Counted from the first letter of the stretch, positions 10,178 to 22,500 are shown. The stretch is DNA of 64,000 bases from Arthrinium phaeospermum (GCA_006503535.1 QYRS01000014.1:889054-953053), one strand, 5' to 3'. A program made the numbers and translations. The notes: generated from the sequence alone by a model not told the origin.

Positions 10178-11750
10178 TTAAGTGAACGGGGGATATTTTC
10201 GATATATAGGATAATCAATGTGGACGGGCTGGAAGCTCTGCGTAGGGTCCAAGTCTCGGCGACTTGTGAGCTTTTTGCGGACCAATGAGGATCGCGGTCC
10301 GGCCGTGTCTCGGTGAGGACGGTATGCGCCTGTGGAAGAACGATAAAGTTAGCGGCTGGGCTTTGGCAGAGGGGGAAAGCAAAAGGCAAGGCAGAGGAAA
10401 ACTCACGTATGACCAGGTACTGGTGGGTGTCACCTGGGTTGACAGCCAGGAACGCCGCGGGTGTGTCCAGTGACACAATCTCGCCCTTGAAGTAGAGATT
10501 GTCTGGCTCCTCAGAATACGCCTCGGGTGCCTCGCCAAAGAAGATGAAGACATCCTTGCCCAGCTTCAGCTGGTTGGTGTACAGCAACACTGGAGCCGCT
10601 GCAGACATGCGGATGAAGAAGTGGTACGCGTCCATTGGGTCACGTCCCTCGGGACCTGCTTCAACAATCCAAGCCTGGTGGTCTACGTCGCGAAAGTAGA
10701 CGGCATCGACGAAGTACCAAGCAGAATCGCCCACATGTGCCGTGACGGTAACGCCAGCGAGCTTTGGGGCTCGCCGGTATTCCTGGAGAGGAATGTGGTC
10801 GCGCGTCGTTCGGTCACCACCCAGGTTGATCGATGGATCTTGTGGGTCATTCAGGTTCCCAGGGACCATGATACGACCGAAGGCGGCTGGGTTGAATACC
10901 AAACTGGAGTTCGAATGTTAGCGACATACAATGGAGAAAGTGCAAGAAGAAAAGGCAAGAAGAGGAAATGACAACAGAAAAGAGGCAAAGCTTACTCGTC
11001 CATGTTGGGGCGGAACTCATCTTGGATGGGTTGGAAGCGCTCGGGCAGGGTCGACCTCCGCAGCAAGGCGCAGCACACGACGCAGATGGCCCATGTGACG
11101 ACGATCGACCAGGAGGTTGATAGTGGGGCGTCTCGAATCGCGGGCACAACAAGATCTGACTTGGGACAGTTGCGCAACATCGGCCAACGAAAGGTGATGG
11201 GATTGTGGTCGACACGGTTCAGGATCTCGTCTCGCAGTGGACATATGGACGTCCTGCACCGGCTTCCTCGAGAGAGGGAGGCAACTTGACCTCGTCCCAG
11301 GCGAGGACTTGGAAGAAGGGCGCCTCCCAAGTCACATTGACAATTGCGGTGGTGGATGGGTTATTGTCGGTTCTGGAACCGCAATATTTGTAGGGCAGGC
11401 CATCGTCGTGGACCTCGAACTCAAGACGCAACACAAGATCGTTGGTCTGGTCCAGGCGGCGAGGCACAGTGTTCTGCAGCAGTAGAAGTCAGCTATGCAC
11501 CGATGTGGAAGGCGGGGATGAATAAACTTACGTTGACTCGCAGGGAGACCCTGACGCCATTGTTCAGGGCAGTTCCGAGAAACTCGAACTCTTCTCCGGG
11601 ATACTGTACTCGAATGAAGAGATCTTGCACCTTGTGGGAGGTGAAGTCTTCAACTGGAGGGCGACGGTGCATGGCCGCGACGGCAGCATCCCGATCCCAA
11701 TCGTGGGTCATTGCCTGGCCAGGCACGAAGGAGGGGTGGTTTCCTGCCAT
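10178..11750 (-). pseudogene. H0: N-terminal part of the Upf1-like helicase family, frame-shifted and truncated
   Basis: Start MAGNHPSFVPGQAM at 11750. Exon 1 is 11532-11750, intron 11474-11531. Exon 2 (NTVPRRLDQTNDL onward) is frame-shifted near 11240 by 8 extra bases; dropping them makes GRPYV run on into PLRDEILNRVDHNP. Further introns are 10904-10995 and 10330-10406. The exon with GNLNDPQDP and LGGDRTTRDHIPLQEY matches D2 at 30.9 kb, including intron position and phase. The exon with LKLGKDVFIFFGE and FKGEIVSLDTP matches H1, H2 and H4; so does the next intron, placed inside the codon before A-Y-R. The reading ends at a TAA (10178), well before any helicase motif, so this is at best an N-terminal fragment. 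Function of this domain is unknown. Confidence 0.55.
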
Positions 11751-11910
11751 GGTACCTTGGTCTGTTGATCCGATAGGAGACCATCTTGATGTTGATCTCT
11801 CAGTTTGAAGAGGTGCAGAGCTTGTTGCAAAAGGTTTGCAAGCTTGAATGAATTTTCCGATAAAATGAAAAGATGAAATGGTTGAGGAAGCAGGGTGTGC
11901 TGTGGCATTT

Positions 11911-11918
11911 TTTATATA
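11911..11918 (-). promoter_or_regulatory. TATA box of H0
   Basis: TATATAAA on the minus strand, about 160 bases upstream of the ATG at 11750. Suggests that H0 retains the original promoter. Confidence 0.4.
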
Positions 11919-11999
11919 GCTTGAAAAATGAATTGTGGGTGGGCACACAATAGGTGACAATAAGAAGGAATGCATCAATTGCAGCCCTAAAAAACTCTT

Positions 12000-13036
12000 G
12001 ACGTACAGCCGGTTCAGCACCTTTTGATATCTACATGTAGTGCTGTTATGGGGTGTGTTGGAGGTGAGGTGGTGGTACTGTGAAGTTTTGTAGTGCTGTA
12101 AGTTGAATTATTTATGCCTGGGCCAGCTCAACTAGTGCCTCTCCACTCTGTGTACTTGCTTACTATGTTTGATGGCGAGACACTTACCGGTGCATCTCAG
12201 TCAGGTATGCTTGCTAGCTACCTAGTAATATGGTACTGTTATCCACGATCACTACGGTACTTTGGTCTCAGTGAGTCAACAGCTCACCAAATAGCTACTG
12301 CTAGCCGTTGGTTTTGATGTCTCTCGGCGGGGTGTTTCCAGTCATAATAGCTGTTTAACGATTAGACGTATTTCGCGGACTCACCTGGCCGTCACCGGTC
12401 TGATGTACGCAGCTCAGGAATGGCATCTTAGCTGTACTCCCAACCGTTTCTACTCAATGCAATTTGCAGACAGTTGGTGCCCGCCTATTGTTCCTTTCAG
12501 CCCCAAAACCGCTCTGGTGAACTGTACGTGAAGCGCAAGTAAAAAGAGCAGCTGGCAACCTTCCAGGCATCGATTGCTTTCTGCCAGCACAATTGCCGAT
12601 TGTTGGGCATGTTGGCACTGCAGGTTCTGTTTCGTGGAAACGTAGAAATAGGCCTCTTCTCCCCCCATCCTCCATTCCCAAAACACGTCTCCCCCTCCAT
12701 CCTCCCATCATCCTCCTTCTCCCCCACGATCTCGCTTGTGATCGCACTACAACTTCCCTTCTCCCTCCCTCGCCTGCTGGGTGCATGACAGCATATCCAG
12801 CAGATCATCTCGAAGATTGACAACTATCTGCAGCATATGGGTAAGCAGTCTCTCATTTCTCCCAACTGGTCACTATGAAAATGTGTTTCTGTCTTGCCAG
12901 AAGCTCCAAAGTCAACTTGACTGCAGAATGCCCTCCACACATATTTCCGCGCCTTTTCTCGAGCTTTCCACATCTTTCTAACGCGCCCAAGCCAATGAAC
13001 AGAATCTCGGCGCTGCCCTTCTTTCTGCCTATCCGT
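12000..13036. other. Divergent spacer between H0 and U1
   Basis: No gene seen. Contains a pyrimidine-rich stretch (12655-12775, CTCCCCC/TCCTCC) typical of fungal promoters. Both neighbours are transcribed away from it. Confidence 0.4.
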
Positions 13037-13044
13037 CTTATATA
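13037..13044 (+). promoter_or_regulatory. TATA box of U1
   Basis: TATATAAA about 140 bases before the ATG at 13186. Confidence 0.45.
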
Positions 13045-13084
13045 AAAATACATCAATGTCGTATCTTTTTCTGAAGAAGTTCAG

Positions 13085-13177
13085 GTAGGTTCTTTTTCCT
13101 TCTGCCTACGGTTCTCTACTTCTATCACTATTCACTTTCTTTTCAACCTAGTTCTAAACCACTCATCATTTGATCAG
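13085..13177 (+). other. Probable 5'-UTR intron of U1
   Basis: GTAGGT donor, TTCTAAAC branch-like site and TTGATCAG acceptor, placed just before the leader of the ATG at 13186. Confidence 0.4.
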
Positions 13178-13185
13178 GTTTCATC

Positions 13186-14400
13186 ATGCCGACTCTCGCG
13201 CAGCAACAAAAGTTCATTGAACTTATGTTTGGAGACGGCCACGATCCGCCTCTGACGCGAGTCGAATGGGCTCAACTGTTCATTGAGCATTCCCCCGGCG
13301 ACTTCGCCGTCGGTATTCTGCAGGAAGTAGTTAACCGTCGCGACGCGGGAAACGATCCTGTCGGTGGAGATAATGTAAGTATCGATTCCATCTGTCTGGT
13401 CAAGGAAGGAGCGTAGCTAATCATGGTGATATGCAGCGACAGAGCAACAGTCGCAGCCGAAGTCCCAGGACCGCGTCGCCTGACCATGGTGATAATCGCT
13501 CGGCCTCCGGCCCGGCAAGCCCGGGCGCGAGAGCAAGCCCAGGATGCCCGGCGAGGCGACATCATGGAGATTAGCGACAACGAGGACGACCACATTCCTC
13601 AGAATCCCGTCCCCCCCGTTCCACAGGTTCCTGTCCTCCCCCGTTCCCGAGAACACAAACCCCCCGCCAGAAGAGCCTATCCCTGTGCCGCAACTTGCAT
13701 TGGAGTCCGATGCGAGTGCTCTGACAAACGCACAGCGGCTCCCGCAATTCGAGGAGACGGAGGCGCATGAGAGACATGTACAGAACGTTAGAGAGTATCT
13801 AACGATACGAGGCCTGCCCAACAACGGCGAGCTGCGTTCAGACGACCTGACTACGGTGTTGCAGCACCACCTGCCCATTCATTCCCTAAGTCTGAAGAAC
13901 TGTGCAAGAATCTTGAAGGCACACACAAAAGGCAATGTCGACCGAGCCGCAGGCACCCGCAATCATACCAAGGCGCTGCGTGCCGGACTGAAGAGCTCGC
14001 TCCCTCTCCTCGACCCACTGTATATCATGAGTCGGGCATACCTATCGGTTGATAATGCCCCTGCAGCGGCTGCTCCTCCCGCCGATCCCTCGGCCGAGCA
14101 CCGCTTGGTCATACAGTACAACGCGATCATGCACGTCTCTGACAATACGCGATTCATGTACATCATCAAGCGCCTGTACCTGGCCGTCAAGGTGTTCGAG
14201 CGTATTCGGGAGCTGATTGCCTTGGATTATGTCACCCACCCCGACCCCATTCCCGGTTCCGGCCAGCAGGATCAGAAGCGGAAAAGTGCCGCGATCCTCG
14301 TTCACCCTCTTGGATACCGGCGGCAATCAGCACCAGAAGTGGAAGGACAGCACCTTTTTCCAGCAATGGCCTCGAAACGTTCCGAAGATGAACATGAATC
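13186..14400 (+). pseudogene. U1: first copy of the U-family N-terminal region (block C)
   Basis: Exon 1 (13186-13374, MPTLAQQQKFIELMFGDG, 63 codons) ends at a perfect GTAAGT donor; the intron 13375-13436 has a GCTAATC branch. Exon 2 begins with an Arg/Ser-rich stretch (SNSRSRSPRTASPDHG). The frame then changes twice. The second shift is explained by 25 extra bases at 13613-13647: two copies of CCCCCGTTCC around a 15-base filler; without them the frame runs QNPVPPVPENTNPPPEEP. Block C follows: LSLKNCARILKAHTKGN, then RNHTKALRAGLKSSLPLLDP and LYIMSRAYLSV. It recurs at 14.9-15.3 and 16.4 kb. Family unknown. Other stretches are open for over 200 codons, so decay is recent. Confidence 0.55.
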
Positions 14401-14575
14401 CTGAAAAGGTATTTGCAGCACTCAATACAGTCTTGAAGCCTTTTAAGTCACCCCAAGCTAACATCTCCTCGAGTAGTTCCATCATGAGAGCGTAACGCCC
14501 TTAAACCCGAGCCGACACCAGTCAAGCCATACACTCGGCTCTACTGAGGAGCCTCCGGACGTTCTGGAAGTCATC

Positions 14576-15443
14576 GTGATCAAGGACACGCCAGAGGGAT
14601 CGGTTCATAGCGGTAGAGACGCTCGGGACCAGCCTGATGAGGACGTCATGGACGACCTGGTCCTTGGCCGGGCCCCTTCTCATGACGATGGCCACCCCGC
14701 CAACCATCGCCGACGGGCCGTCGGAGGCCGTCAGTTCGCTCGCAACATCGATGGTACCGAGGTGCCGATACCTGAAGAGTCAGAAGACGGCACACAGAGC
14801 GTTGGCCCTCACCAGGATCCCTTCTGGGGTACGCGCCATGGGGCCAATCACGGGGCCGCCATCAATCTGTTCCTTGAACTGCATCGTCCCGAACCAAGAA
14901 ACCTGTATCGGCAACACTTAATGCCGTATGGCCTCAGTTTGCGCAATCTGGGACACATCCTCCTGAAGAACGAGCTTGAGGACCTGGACGACTGGACCAT
15001 CAAACGGAACCACGAAAAGCCGGTCCGGTAGGGTCTGAAGGATGCTCCAGCTCTTGGACCCTGGATACATTGTAGTTCGCATCTCATACTGGATCGCGAA
15101 CACACCCGTCCCGGTGCAGCCGGCCAAGGTTCCCTCTGTTGAGCAGACCCTCGTTGACAGGTACAACGCGACATTCCGGACCAATAGTGTCAGAACAATG
15201 ATCATGCGTCTGCAAATCTCCGTGGAGATATACGAGCAAATGCAGGTAATTATCGACCAGCACAGGGCAACCAACCCCGGCGGCCCCCCAGGCCGAGGTC
15301 CTTTGGAAACCTGCAGGTACGACACGGCTCGAGGCAGCGGCACCCAGCGTGACAAGTGTTGGAGGCCCACCTTCTCGGCCGGAACGTCAACGATCTTGTC
15401 TGTGGCGATGGCATTATCGCAGTTTTTTCTTTCTGGGAGCTAG
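14576..15443 (+). pseudogene. U2 (5' part): second copy of block C, with stop and frameshift
   Basis: The frame from 14576 gives LVLGRAPSHDDGHP and then GLSLRNLGHILLKNELED, RNHEKPVR and a TAG near 15029. The homologous reading resumes one frame over as LQLLDPGYIVVRISYWIANT, then VDRYNATFRTNSVRTMIMRL, matching U1 (SLPLLDPLYIMSRAYLSV; YNAIMHVSDNTRFMYIIKRL). So the block is complete but broken by one stop and one single-base shift. It continues into the peptidase-like frame at 15456. Function unknown. Confidence 0.5.
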
Positions 15444-15455
15444 CTGGTAGGCGCT

Positions 15456-16298
15456 ATGGGTGGTGGCGACTGCAACCGCATCCTCTTGGACCATCTCATC
15501 AATTCCGTTGTGGACATTCTTTCCCTTGGAGAGTCACACCGTGAATTCCTTCGCGTCGTGACCAGAGATTTAAGAGACACTTTGCCGGATCTCATGACAA
15601 GACAACAGCCTTCCATGGCGGAGCGCACCCGGAAGATCGACCTGGTCCAGCACGGCCTACAGAGACACGCCGCCCAGTTCTTGGATATTCACCGCCGACG
15701 CTTCCAACTGCCGCAGCGAACGCCCACGGATTTTGCCTTGATCAGGAACCAGCCTTGGAATGCTTATGCCATGTGCCTCGTCCCTTTCAACTGTGTGATT
15801 GAACTCGAGAACAGACAGCAGGTTTGGGTCAACGCCTCGGTCCTGAACAGCCTGCGCCCCGGCGCGTACCTCTCGGCCGATACCATCGTTGCCCTCATGA
15901 TCCGCCTCGGCGGCCACGAGAATCGGTTTCTGCTGCCTAGTGTCGTCGATCATGATGACATTGGTGCTTACCTTATGAGCTGCCACAACTTTGTCCTACC
16001 ATATCCCCTGGAGGACGAAACCACGCTGGAGGGCGAGTTCCTTTGGGTCCTTACCACGATCGAGCGCATGCAGGATCCCGTTCGGTACCGGGTACGTTTG
16101 TACGATGCCATCGCCCACGGTAGCAACGTCAGACAAGCCAACCGTGCCAGGGAGGCGCGCAAGCGCCAGGTCATGGAGCGGTTCCAGGAGTGGTTCCCCG
16201 AGAATCTCGATTTTGATTCTCCTTCCTATGGTCCTTCGACCATTCTGGATTGCAACCGCCGTTTAGAAGTGGTGAACCTAGGTATCAAGAAACTCTGA
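15456..16298 (+). pseudogene. U2 (3' part): block B plus putative Ulp1-like peptidase domain, 3' truncated
   Basis: An uninterrupted frame of 280 codons. Block B comes first (about residues 1-120): GGGDCNRILLDHLINS, VVTRDLRDTLPDLM, LQRHAAQFLD, NAYAMCLVPF. It is repeated in U3 (16.7-17.1 kb) and at the start of H2 (28.6-29.08 kb). The second half fits the order of a C48/Ulp1 peptidase: PGAYLSADTIVALMIRLGG (substrate-groove helix), EFLWVLTTIE where active enzymes have HW-x-L, RLYDAI matching the YDS motif with its Asp, and ILDCNRRLEVVNLG near the catalytic Cys. The expected His is Leu (CTT for CAT), so the copy may be inactive. It breaks off right after VNLG at the junction repeat 16285-16400, losing the tail seen in U0. 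The peptidase call is inference. Confidence 0.5.
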
Positions 16299-16400
16299 AG
16301 ATTGCATTCCTTCTTCCGAAACCGAATCAAGTTCAGTTTCTATTCCTCGAGGTTAAGATTTCGTTTTGGAACGGTTTTCATTACGACACCGTCCGCGCTA
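16285..16400 (+). repeat. Junction repeat, copy 1
   Basis: Starts TCAAGAAACTC then GAAGATTGCATTC and ends near GACACCGTCCGCGCT. A close copy lies at 32820-32935. It separates the truncated peptidase block from a new copy of block C. One frame stays mostly open in both copies (QET-x-KIAF ... KISFW ... DTVRA), so it may be a fragment of coding sequence. Confidence 0.7.
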
Positions 16401-17105
16401 AGGGCCCCAGTGTGAGGAATTGTGCACGAATCCTTAAGGGATATACCAGGGACAACGCTGATGTGGCGAGCGGCCTTCGCAACCACACCCGGCAACTTCG
16501 CCGTGGTATCAAACTATCTTTGCCCTTATTCGATCCAGTCTACATCATCAGTCGAGCCGCCTTGGCCATCTCCACGGGGAGGGGGGATGGGAGCCAGCAT
16601 GAAAAGTGGAAGCTTGTCAGAGGGATAGGCGAGGCTCTCAAGGAGCTCGTCGACGAGTATGGCTTCGGAACCCTCGCTATCTTCCCTTTCTATGAGATGC
16701 ATGGCGCCATAGGGGGTGGCGACTTCGTCAGATGCTTCAGCAAGAAGATCACCTGTTCCATTCGGGACATTATCTCCATGGCAACCCTTTTTCACAGTAA
16801 TGAGCAGAGATGTCGGCCAACATTTGGTGAAGATGTTCACCAGCGACGACATGACGCAGCAGCAGAAGGACGAGCATATTGCCAACATGCGCGTGGTCTT
16901 GCGGACTCAGGCTCAGAAGTTCCTCGCCCCGCCAGGGCGGGAAGTAAGCATTCCCCGCCGCACCCTAGCAGAGATTAAAGATATCACTTCCAACAGCTTC
17001 CTAGCCCATCGCCTGTGTCTGCCTCTTGGGTTCCTCGCCCCCTTCAGCGGCGGCTGCGAGCAGCGAGTCGAGTTTGCCTGCGATAGTTCGCTGTCCCTGT
17101 TGTGA
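16376..17105 (+). pseudogene. U3: third copy of blocks C and B, lacking the peptidase block
   Basis: Begins inside the junction repeat. Block C: SVRNCARILKGYTRDN, RNHTRQLRRGIKLSLPLFDP, VYIISRAALAIS, SQHEKWK. Block B: GGGDFVRCFSKKITCSIRDI, then after a one-base shift at a T run near 16790, VMSRDVGQHLVKMFTSDDM, LRTQAQKFLAPPG, IPRRTLAEIKDITSNS and HRLCLPLGFLAPF. The frame stops at 17105, where U2 would go on to the peptidase block; here the coiled-coil gene D1 follows directly. Middle part of block C is deleted. Function unknown. Confidence 0.5.
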
Positions 17106-17117
17106 GCGACGCCCAGA

Positions 17118-17583
17118 TGGACGAGGAGTTTGAGCGTAAGTCAATTGCAATGATCCCCAGCTGCGCCTACAGTACCTTACTGACCTGCCTGCAGTTGCCC
17201 ACCAGCGCGTTGGCATGCGTTACGACCCACGCAACCCTCGCGCTCGCCCTCCCCCCAACGTCCAGCGCCAGAACCGACCTCGCGTTCGACCCCAGCTTGC
17301 GGAGGTCGCTGATCTTGACGCGGTTGTATGTATCTCCTCCCAAGCCCCCGCCCTCCTCCATTCCAATCAACAAGAGACTGACTTTAAATGGCAGCACAAC
17401 CGCCTCATGGCCGCCGAGCGCGTCGTCGAGGAGCTTGGCAAGCGCGTTGCCGTCTTGGAGGAGCGCGTCGACGACATGCAAAAGCGCGAGAGCATCTTCC
17501 AGATCGCCATGCGTGGCATCTTCGGCGGCGTCCAGATGTTCGGCAACGGCATCGCCATTCTGTTCCGGTACTACCTGGAGTAA
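17118..17583 (+). CDS. D1: small coiled-coil protein with hydrophobic C-terminus, 112 aa
   Basis: Three exons, 17118-17136, 17195-17325 and 17395-17583, with canonical introns (GTAAGT; GTATGT) and phases that join cleanly: one of the few unbroken models in the array. The middle is Pro/Arg-rich (RNPRARPPPNVQRQNRPRVR). The last exon is a coiled coil (VVEELGKRVAVLEERVDDMQ) followed by a hydrophobic Gly-rich end (IFGGVQMFGNGIAILFRYYL) that could be a membrane anchor. D2 and D3 have the same plan. The ATG at 17118 may not be the true start, as the upstream U3 frame ends only 13 bases before it. Role unknown; it sits between U3 and the helicase H1. Confidence 0.5.
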
Positions 17584-17639
17584 CAACATCACTATATTTC
17601 TGGAAGAATATGTTTGAGAAGCAAGTAGGCAAAGACCTT

Positions 17640-19561
17640 TATGGCAATGGCCAAATGACGACCCGACCGACCCGGGGCGCTCGCCTTGCGACGCTTACAA
17701 ATTCTCCGTCAAGGTCAACCCGCACACCAGTGTTGCCTTGTTCAGTAAAAAGCTTAAGGCAGGCCGCGACGTGAAGATCTTCTTCGCGACCAAGCCAAGC
17801 GAGGGTCCAGACTTCAAGTACTTTTCTGGCGAGATCTCGTCGGTCAATGTACCCATCATGTTTCGTGACGAGAAGGAGGCCTACCAGTTCAATTGGCTAC
17901 TGATCAGTAAGTTCTTTCCCACCTCTCCCATCTACCGTCGTTTCTCACTAACGTTACCTTCTCAGAAATGTTCCGTCCCAATCCAGAATCAGGTCGCCCG
18001 CGCAAGGAGATGGCCACATACGGCATCCCTTCCAACAGCACTTTGGACAATGCATCCAACTACATTCCCGTATACGTTGATCTCGGTGACATAGTTCACC
18101 GCGCTCCGGTACCATCTGGGTCTCGCTGGCGTCCAGGTGCCCGACGGCAACCACCCTGTGGAAGTTGAACATGAGAAGCAGCAGAAGGAGTCGCACCCGC
18201 ACGAGCTGACCACTGCCGACCCGTTCTGGAAGCACCCATCCAAGGAACACATCTGCAACGAGCAAGACAGAGAGCTCGGGGTGCGGTCATGACTGGTCAC
18301 AGCCTGCCAAAAGAATGATGTGTCACACGCGATTGGACGAAGGGCACTCCCCACGCCGACGTCGACATTTTTGCTGACGCCAAAATGTCCGCCACCGACA
18401 CCATTACAGGTCTAATGCGCAGGGTTTGGCGCGGGATCCTGGCCATCCAAGGCCCGCGGGGCAAGTCTGTGTTCACCGCCAACGTTGTCGTTCGTCGTGC
18501 TTCGGCCGGCGTCCGCACAGTGGTCACAGCCCACAGCAACGGTGCTTGCGTTGCCATCAGCGGCAAGATCCAGGACCGCATCTCCAAGCTCCGTAGCGGA
18601 GTGAAGGTGCCGATTTCGGTACTCTTCCAACATGCCACCACCCGGCCACACGAGATGGCGGCGCACATCAAGCGCCGGGCTGCTGATGGCAATCGACCTC
18701 TGGACTAGGAGTTCAGTACCGACTCTGCGAAAGCAGCCAACTGGGAGTTTCGTGGCAGCGCCGCATACTGGGTTCGTTTGATGCTCGGCTATGTCCCAAT
18801 CAAGGACGAGGACGGACAAAACCTGCAAGTCATCGAGCGGCTGCAGGAAGATGACTACCTGATGCGGGAGGTCAACGACACGCGCGAGATTCTGTCGAAG
18901 CCAAAGTGGCAGAGAAGACACAGAGACTGTCAAGGCTTGCTTGAACAGTTAAGAACCCTATCAGATATGATCGTCCACCGCGCTGACATTCTCATCGTCA
19001 CCAAGAACAGCGCCCGCGATGACACCGTGGCGCTCATCGTCAAGACCTGCCATTTCCTGGTGATTGACGAAGCTTCGCAAGCGCCATGTTTAAGGTATGG
19101 TGCGGACAGGAGCTGATACTCGTCGGCGACTCTCGACAGCTCGGTCCCGTAATGCCCAGCATGAACGAGGTCGGCCAGATCGTACCGGTCAACAAACTGG
19201 CCCTCTTCAAGGAACAGTCAATCCTGTTCCATTTCTTGTACGCGCTTTCGTGGCCTGTCTGCGTGTTGACTACACAGTACCGCATGAAGAACGGCCTCGC
19301 CGACTTCATTGTGAAGCGTGCATGGCCCATTCATCAGCGATAAGGTCATGAAATTCGACAAGACGTTCTCCCAGAAATGGGGCATGCAATAGAGTCTCAA
19401 CGGCAAGATCCACCCTTTCTGGGCGACCGCCACGTCTGCCCGACCAAGCGCGAGGATGGCAAGCAGATGAGCCAGTCTGGACACATTCCCGCCGGCACCG
19501 CCTTTCTCGGCGGATGGATCAGCGATATGGAGGAAGCTGGACGTGTGGGCATCTTCAACTA
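17640..19561 (+). pseudogene. H1: Upf1-like SF1 helicase copy, degenerate
   Basis: Homology with H0 starts at GRSPCDAYKFSVKV; then KLKAGRDVKIFFA, the conserved intron 17907-17965, and MFRPNPESG. A frameshift near 18105 separates IPVYVDLGDIV from YHLGLAGVQV. The Walker A region is ILAIQGPRGKS, two residues short of GPPGTGKS, so ATP binding is probably lost; motif Ia is VTAHSNGACVAI. An in-frame TAG lies at 18706-18708, after GNRPLD and before EFSTDSAKAANW. Then the frame is open through LVIDEASQAP (motif II), LILVGDSRQLGPVMP (motif III) and TQYRMKNGLADF (motif IV region). Another TAG follows near 19390 and motifs V-VI are missing. The motif set is that of Upf1-like SF1 helicases (AAA_11/AAA_12), which unwind RNA or DNA with ATP. 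Confidence 0.7.
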
Positions 19562-22500
19562 GATACAGACGGGCAATTGTACTTCAGCGGTGTGAGTGTT
19601 ATATACCAAGCTTAGAAATATTGCTGCTCTCGAGGGGTTTCCTCTGATAATTAATTCTATTCCGTCATCCGCACTGTTGGCTTCTCCCATTGTGACTCCA
19701 TGATAAACCGTGGTAATTTTTGCCTGCACGGCTGGCAGTATAAAAATGAATATGAATAGACTAGGGGCTGTCCGGTCCAAGGCACAATGCCCATCTGAAG
19801 CCAATCGACTCACTCTCTTATTCCGCAGTAGCACCAGAGACTTAAATGATTTTGGTTTAGAGAATCCTCTGAAAAGATGCAAGCTCGGGGTCCACGCCTT
19901 GCTCGTAAGTGGTGTTGTGGCAACTGGAGGGGTCATAGGCTAGAAAGCAGTAACCCCTGTGAGAGTATTAAGGCAGCTGCCAGCCTGCAGGACCGGGGCG
20001 CCAAAAGATAAAAGGAACTACATAGGTGAGCCCAGGCCAGGGGATGAAGGTTGTATACAGATATTCGGTAGGTTCTTCAAAGTCGTTCATAAGGCCGGGG
20101 AGGATTGAGCCTGGGGTTGGGAGACGATATACAAGAGCAAAGTACATTCGCCTGCGATGCCAAATCTCACTGTATATCTTCCTGCAATGTTCATGACGGT
20201 GTCACGGAAGAAAACCTTGCGGCACCAGAAACGACGAGAAGTACTGCATGGAGAACGCTAGATTTGTAAATACCCAAGCACGCTAGCTCAAGCCCGGTAC
20301 GTTCAAGCTTGACGCTATGGGCCAACAGTTGCCCACGACCGCCGTCTTCTTGTTGATAAACCCCGGGAGTTCCGCAATCGCGGGTTGTGGTAGAGCGCAC
20401 AAGGCGACAGCCCAGCCGCCCCCGGATGAGTATTGATTCTGCCGATGCGTCACGCCCGCCCATTGGCCTCTGGTCGACGAGGAAGCCCTCAGAGTCTAGG
20501 AAAACGGCCCGGTGCCGTTTCCGAGTCAAAGCTACTCCTCTGACAACCATAGACTACAAGAACTCAACTGCTGGCCCCTATCACCTCTGACCGCGATACA
20601 TCGCCAGAATAGTAATTTGTCGTCGCTAGGACAGGGGTTCAAGTGGCTTGCTCGATGCTGTGCTTTGGTGGGCTGCCACAAATGCACCATCCTCTTCATG
20701 CTTTCTGGAGGAACGCGCATCACTTGCAATGCATTGTTTAGTAGGAGACAGCTTTATCACAGGACGGCGGCCCCATAATGAACATCGTCAGATGCTTGCT
20801 CCTTTCCTGCATCAGTACTCATACCCCTTTGTCTCTATGGCATATTCTCTCCAAAGACTTCGTCGGCTTACAAGCAGGGCTACTGACGCGCGCCATAAAC
20901 GGGACTCCTGGGGTCCACTTCGTAATAGACAGCATGTCAGTAAGCGACGGAACTCTTCTTAAGGAGTTCTACCCGCAAGGCTCCCAATCGCTCCCACTGG
21001 GAAGCTTCCAATACCCCCCTTTTCACCTGGCCTGGTCCTCAAGTACGCGAAGGCTTCGACTTGGGCCAAGGTAGCAGCAAAAGCTACCTTTCTGAGCATG
21101 CCAGGAGTGAGTCGTCGCGAAATCGCAAATCCAACCGAGGGCGGGAGTCGCGGTATCCGGACCTGGCCGCAGTGTGAGTGCCGTTCGCCCCGATAGCATT
21201 CCCAGTACATAGAGCCTTGAGAAGCACTGGAAGCTTTGGCTTCAGGGGGTTATATAGTCGCAAAAGCTTCTGCCTAGAGCAAATACCAGAAAGACAGTGC
21301 AATATAGCAATGTTTTCATGCCCAACTAGCATTGCCTCACCATCATTGAACGCCCGGTCGGTAATCGCGCCCCAAGCCGTAGTACTCACACTGGGGCAAA
21401 GTGAAGCCAAGCTCGCAGTACACGAGTACTGGAGACAGTGAATTCGATTGAAGCACAGATATATGAGCCTCGGTCTCTGCATTCGGGCTTGCATACAGTC
21501 TACGAGCCCTCTAGGCTCCCAAGCCGATTGCACTTGACGAAAGGTGAGAAGTGCGCGTTCTTCTGGTTCCAAACTTGGGCAGGGACAGTGATAAAGACTG
21601 GGAGGTTCCCATAATCCCTTCTTCTCTCATACGGCGGCTCGTTGTTCAAGAGACGGTCAAGTTTGATTTATGATGGTTCCGGGCAGTTTGATCGCATACG
21701 GACAGTCTTATGACTGGAACTCGAAGGAGTTTGCTACATAGCCCTGTATCATCAAAGGCCTTGCTACTGTGAAACAGCTTCTGTAAGTAGAAACCCCTGA
21801 GCATGACGTGATTTGGAGACGTGTATTGAAACACCATGGTTTCTTGTTCTTATACCAAGGCACTGTGCCTAGGTGTCTTGCCGGAATGCAGCACATCTAT
21901 TCACATGAGCAGGAAATCAGGGGCCGCGTCAGGTTCAAAGACGCTGCCTTCCAGAGTACTGTCACGACAGAATCACGTTACAAAGGGCATAGTAGTTAGT
22001 CTCAGCAGGGGTCTGACGTCAACACGAGGATATGACAAGACGGATTGACCAGCCGAAGAGGAGCCAAAAGGTTGTCTGTATTGGTACCAGTCTTGGCGCG
22101 GCTGGAGTGGCAAACAAGGAGATATCCATCGAGATGTGCTTACCATGCAACGGCTCATCAATCCCGTCGTTGCGGTGAATCTCGACCTTGATCTCGCCGA
22201 CCTCAACAACTAAACGAGGAGTCTTGGCGGCCGCTGGCTCGTCCCATTGATCTTCTAGTGCTTCTGCTTGGCTTTGGTTGCCTGGAAGGTGTAGCCTCAA
22301 ACGCCAACATCATCGACACGAACAGTCGCTTTGGTTGATCTGAGGGTCGGTAGCTGGAGCCAAGATGGTTCTTGGCAGCTGGGTCCATAACAACCAGATA
22401 CCGATGGGTAACGGTATCCTGATGCTTACGTTTGTTTACTGAGTGCTCGTATATGAGAAGCTCCTGGTATTCGTATTGGTTCCGAAAGGTGTGGACGAAG

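Noticed and set aside
18650..18708. Conserved helicase TAG read as an intron acceptor
   Set aside because: The codons just upstream are conserved as protein and in the same frame as those downstream, and no donor site is shared by the copies within intron distance.
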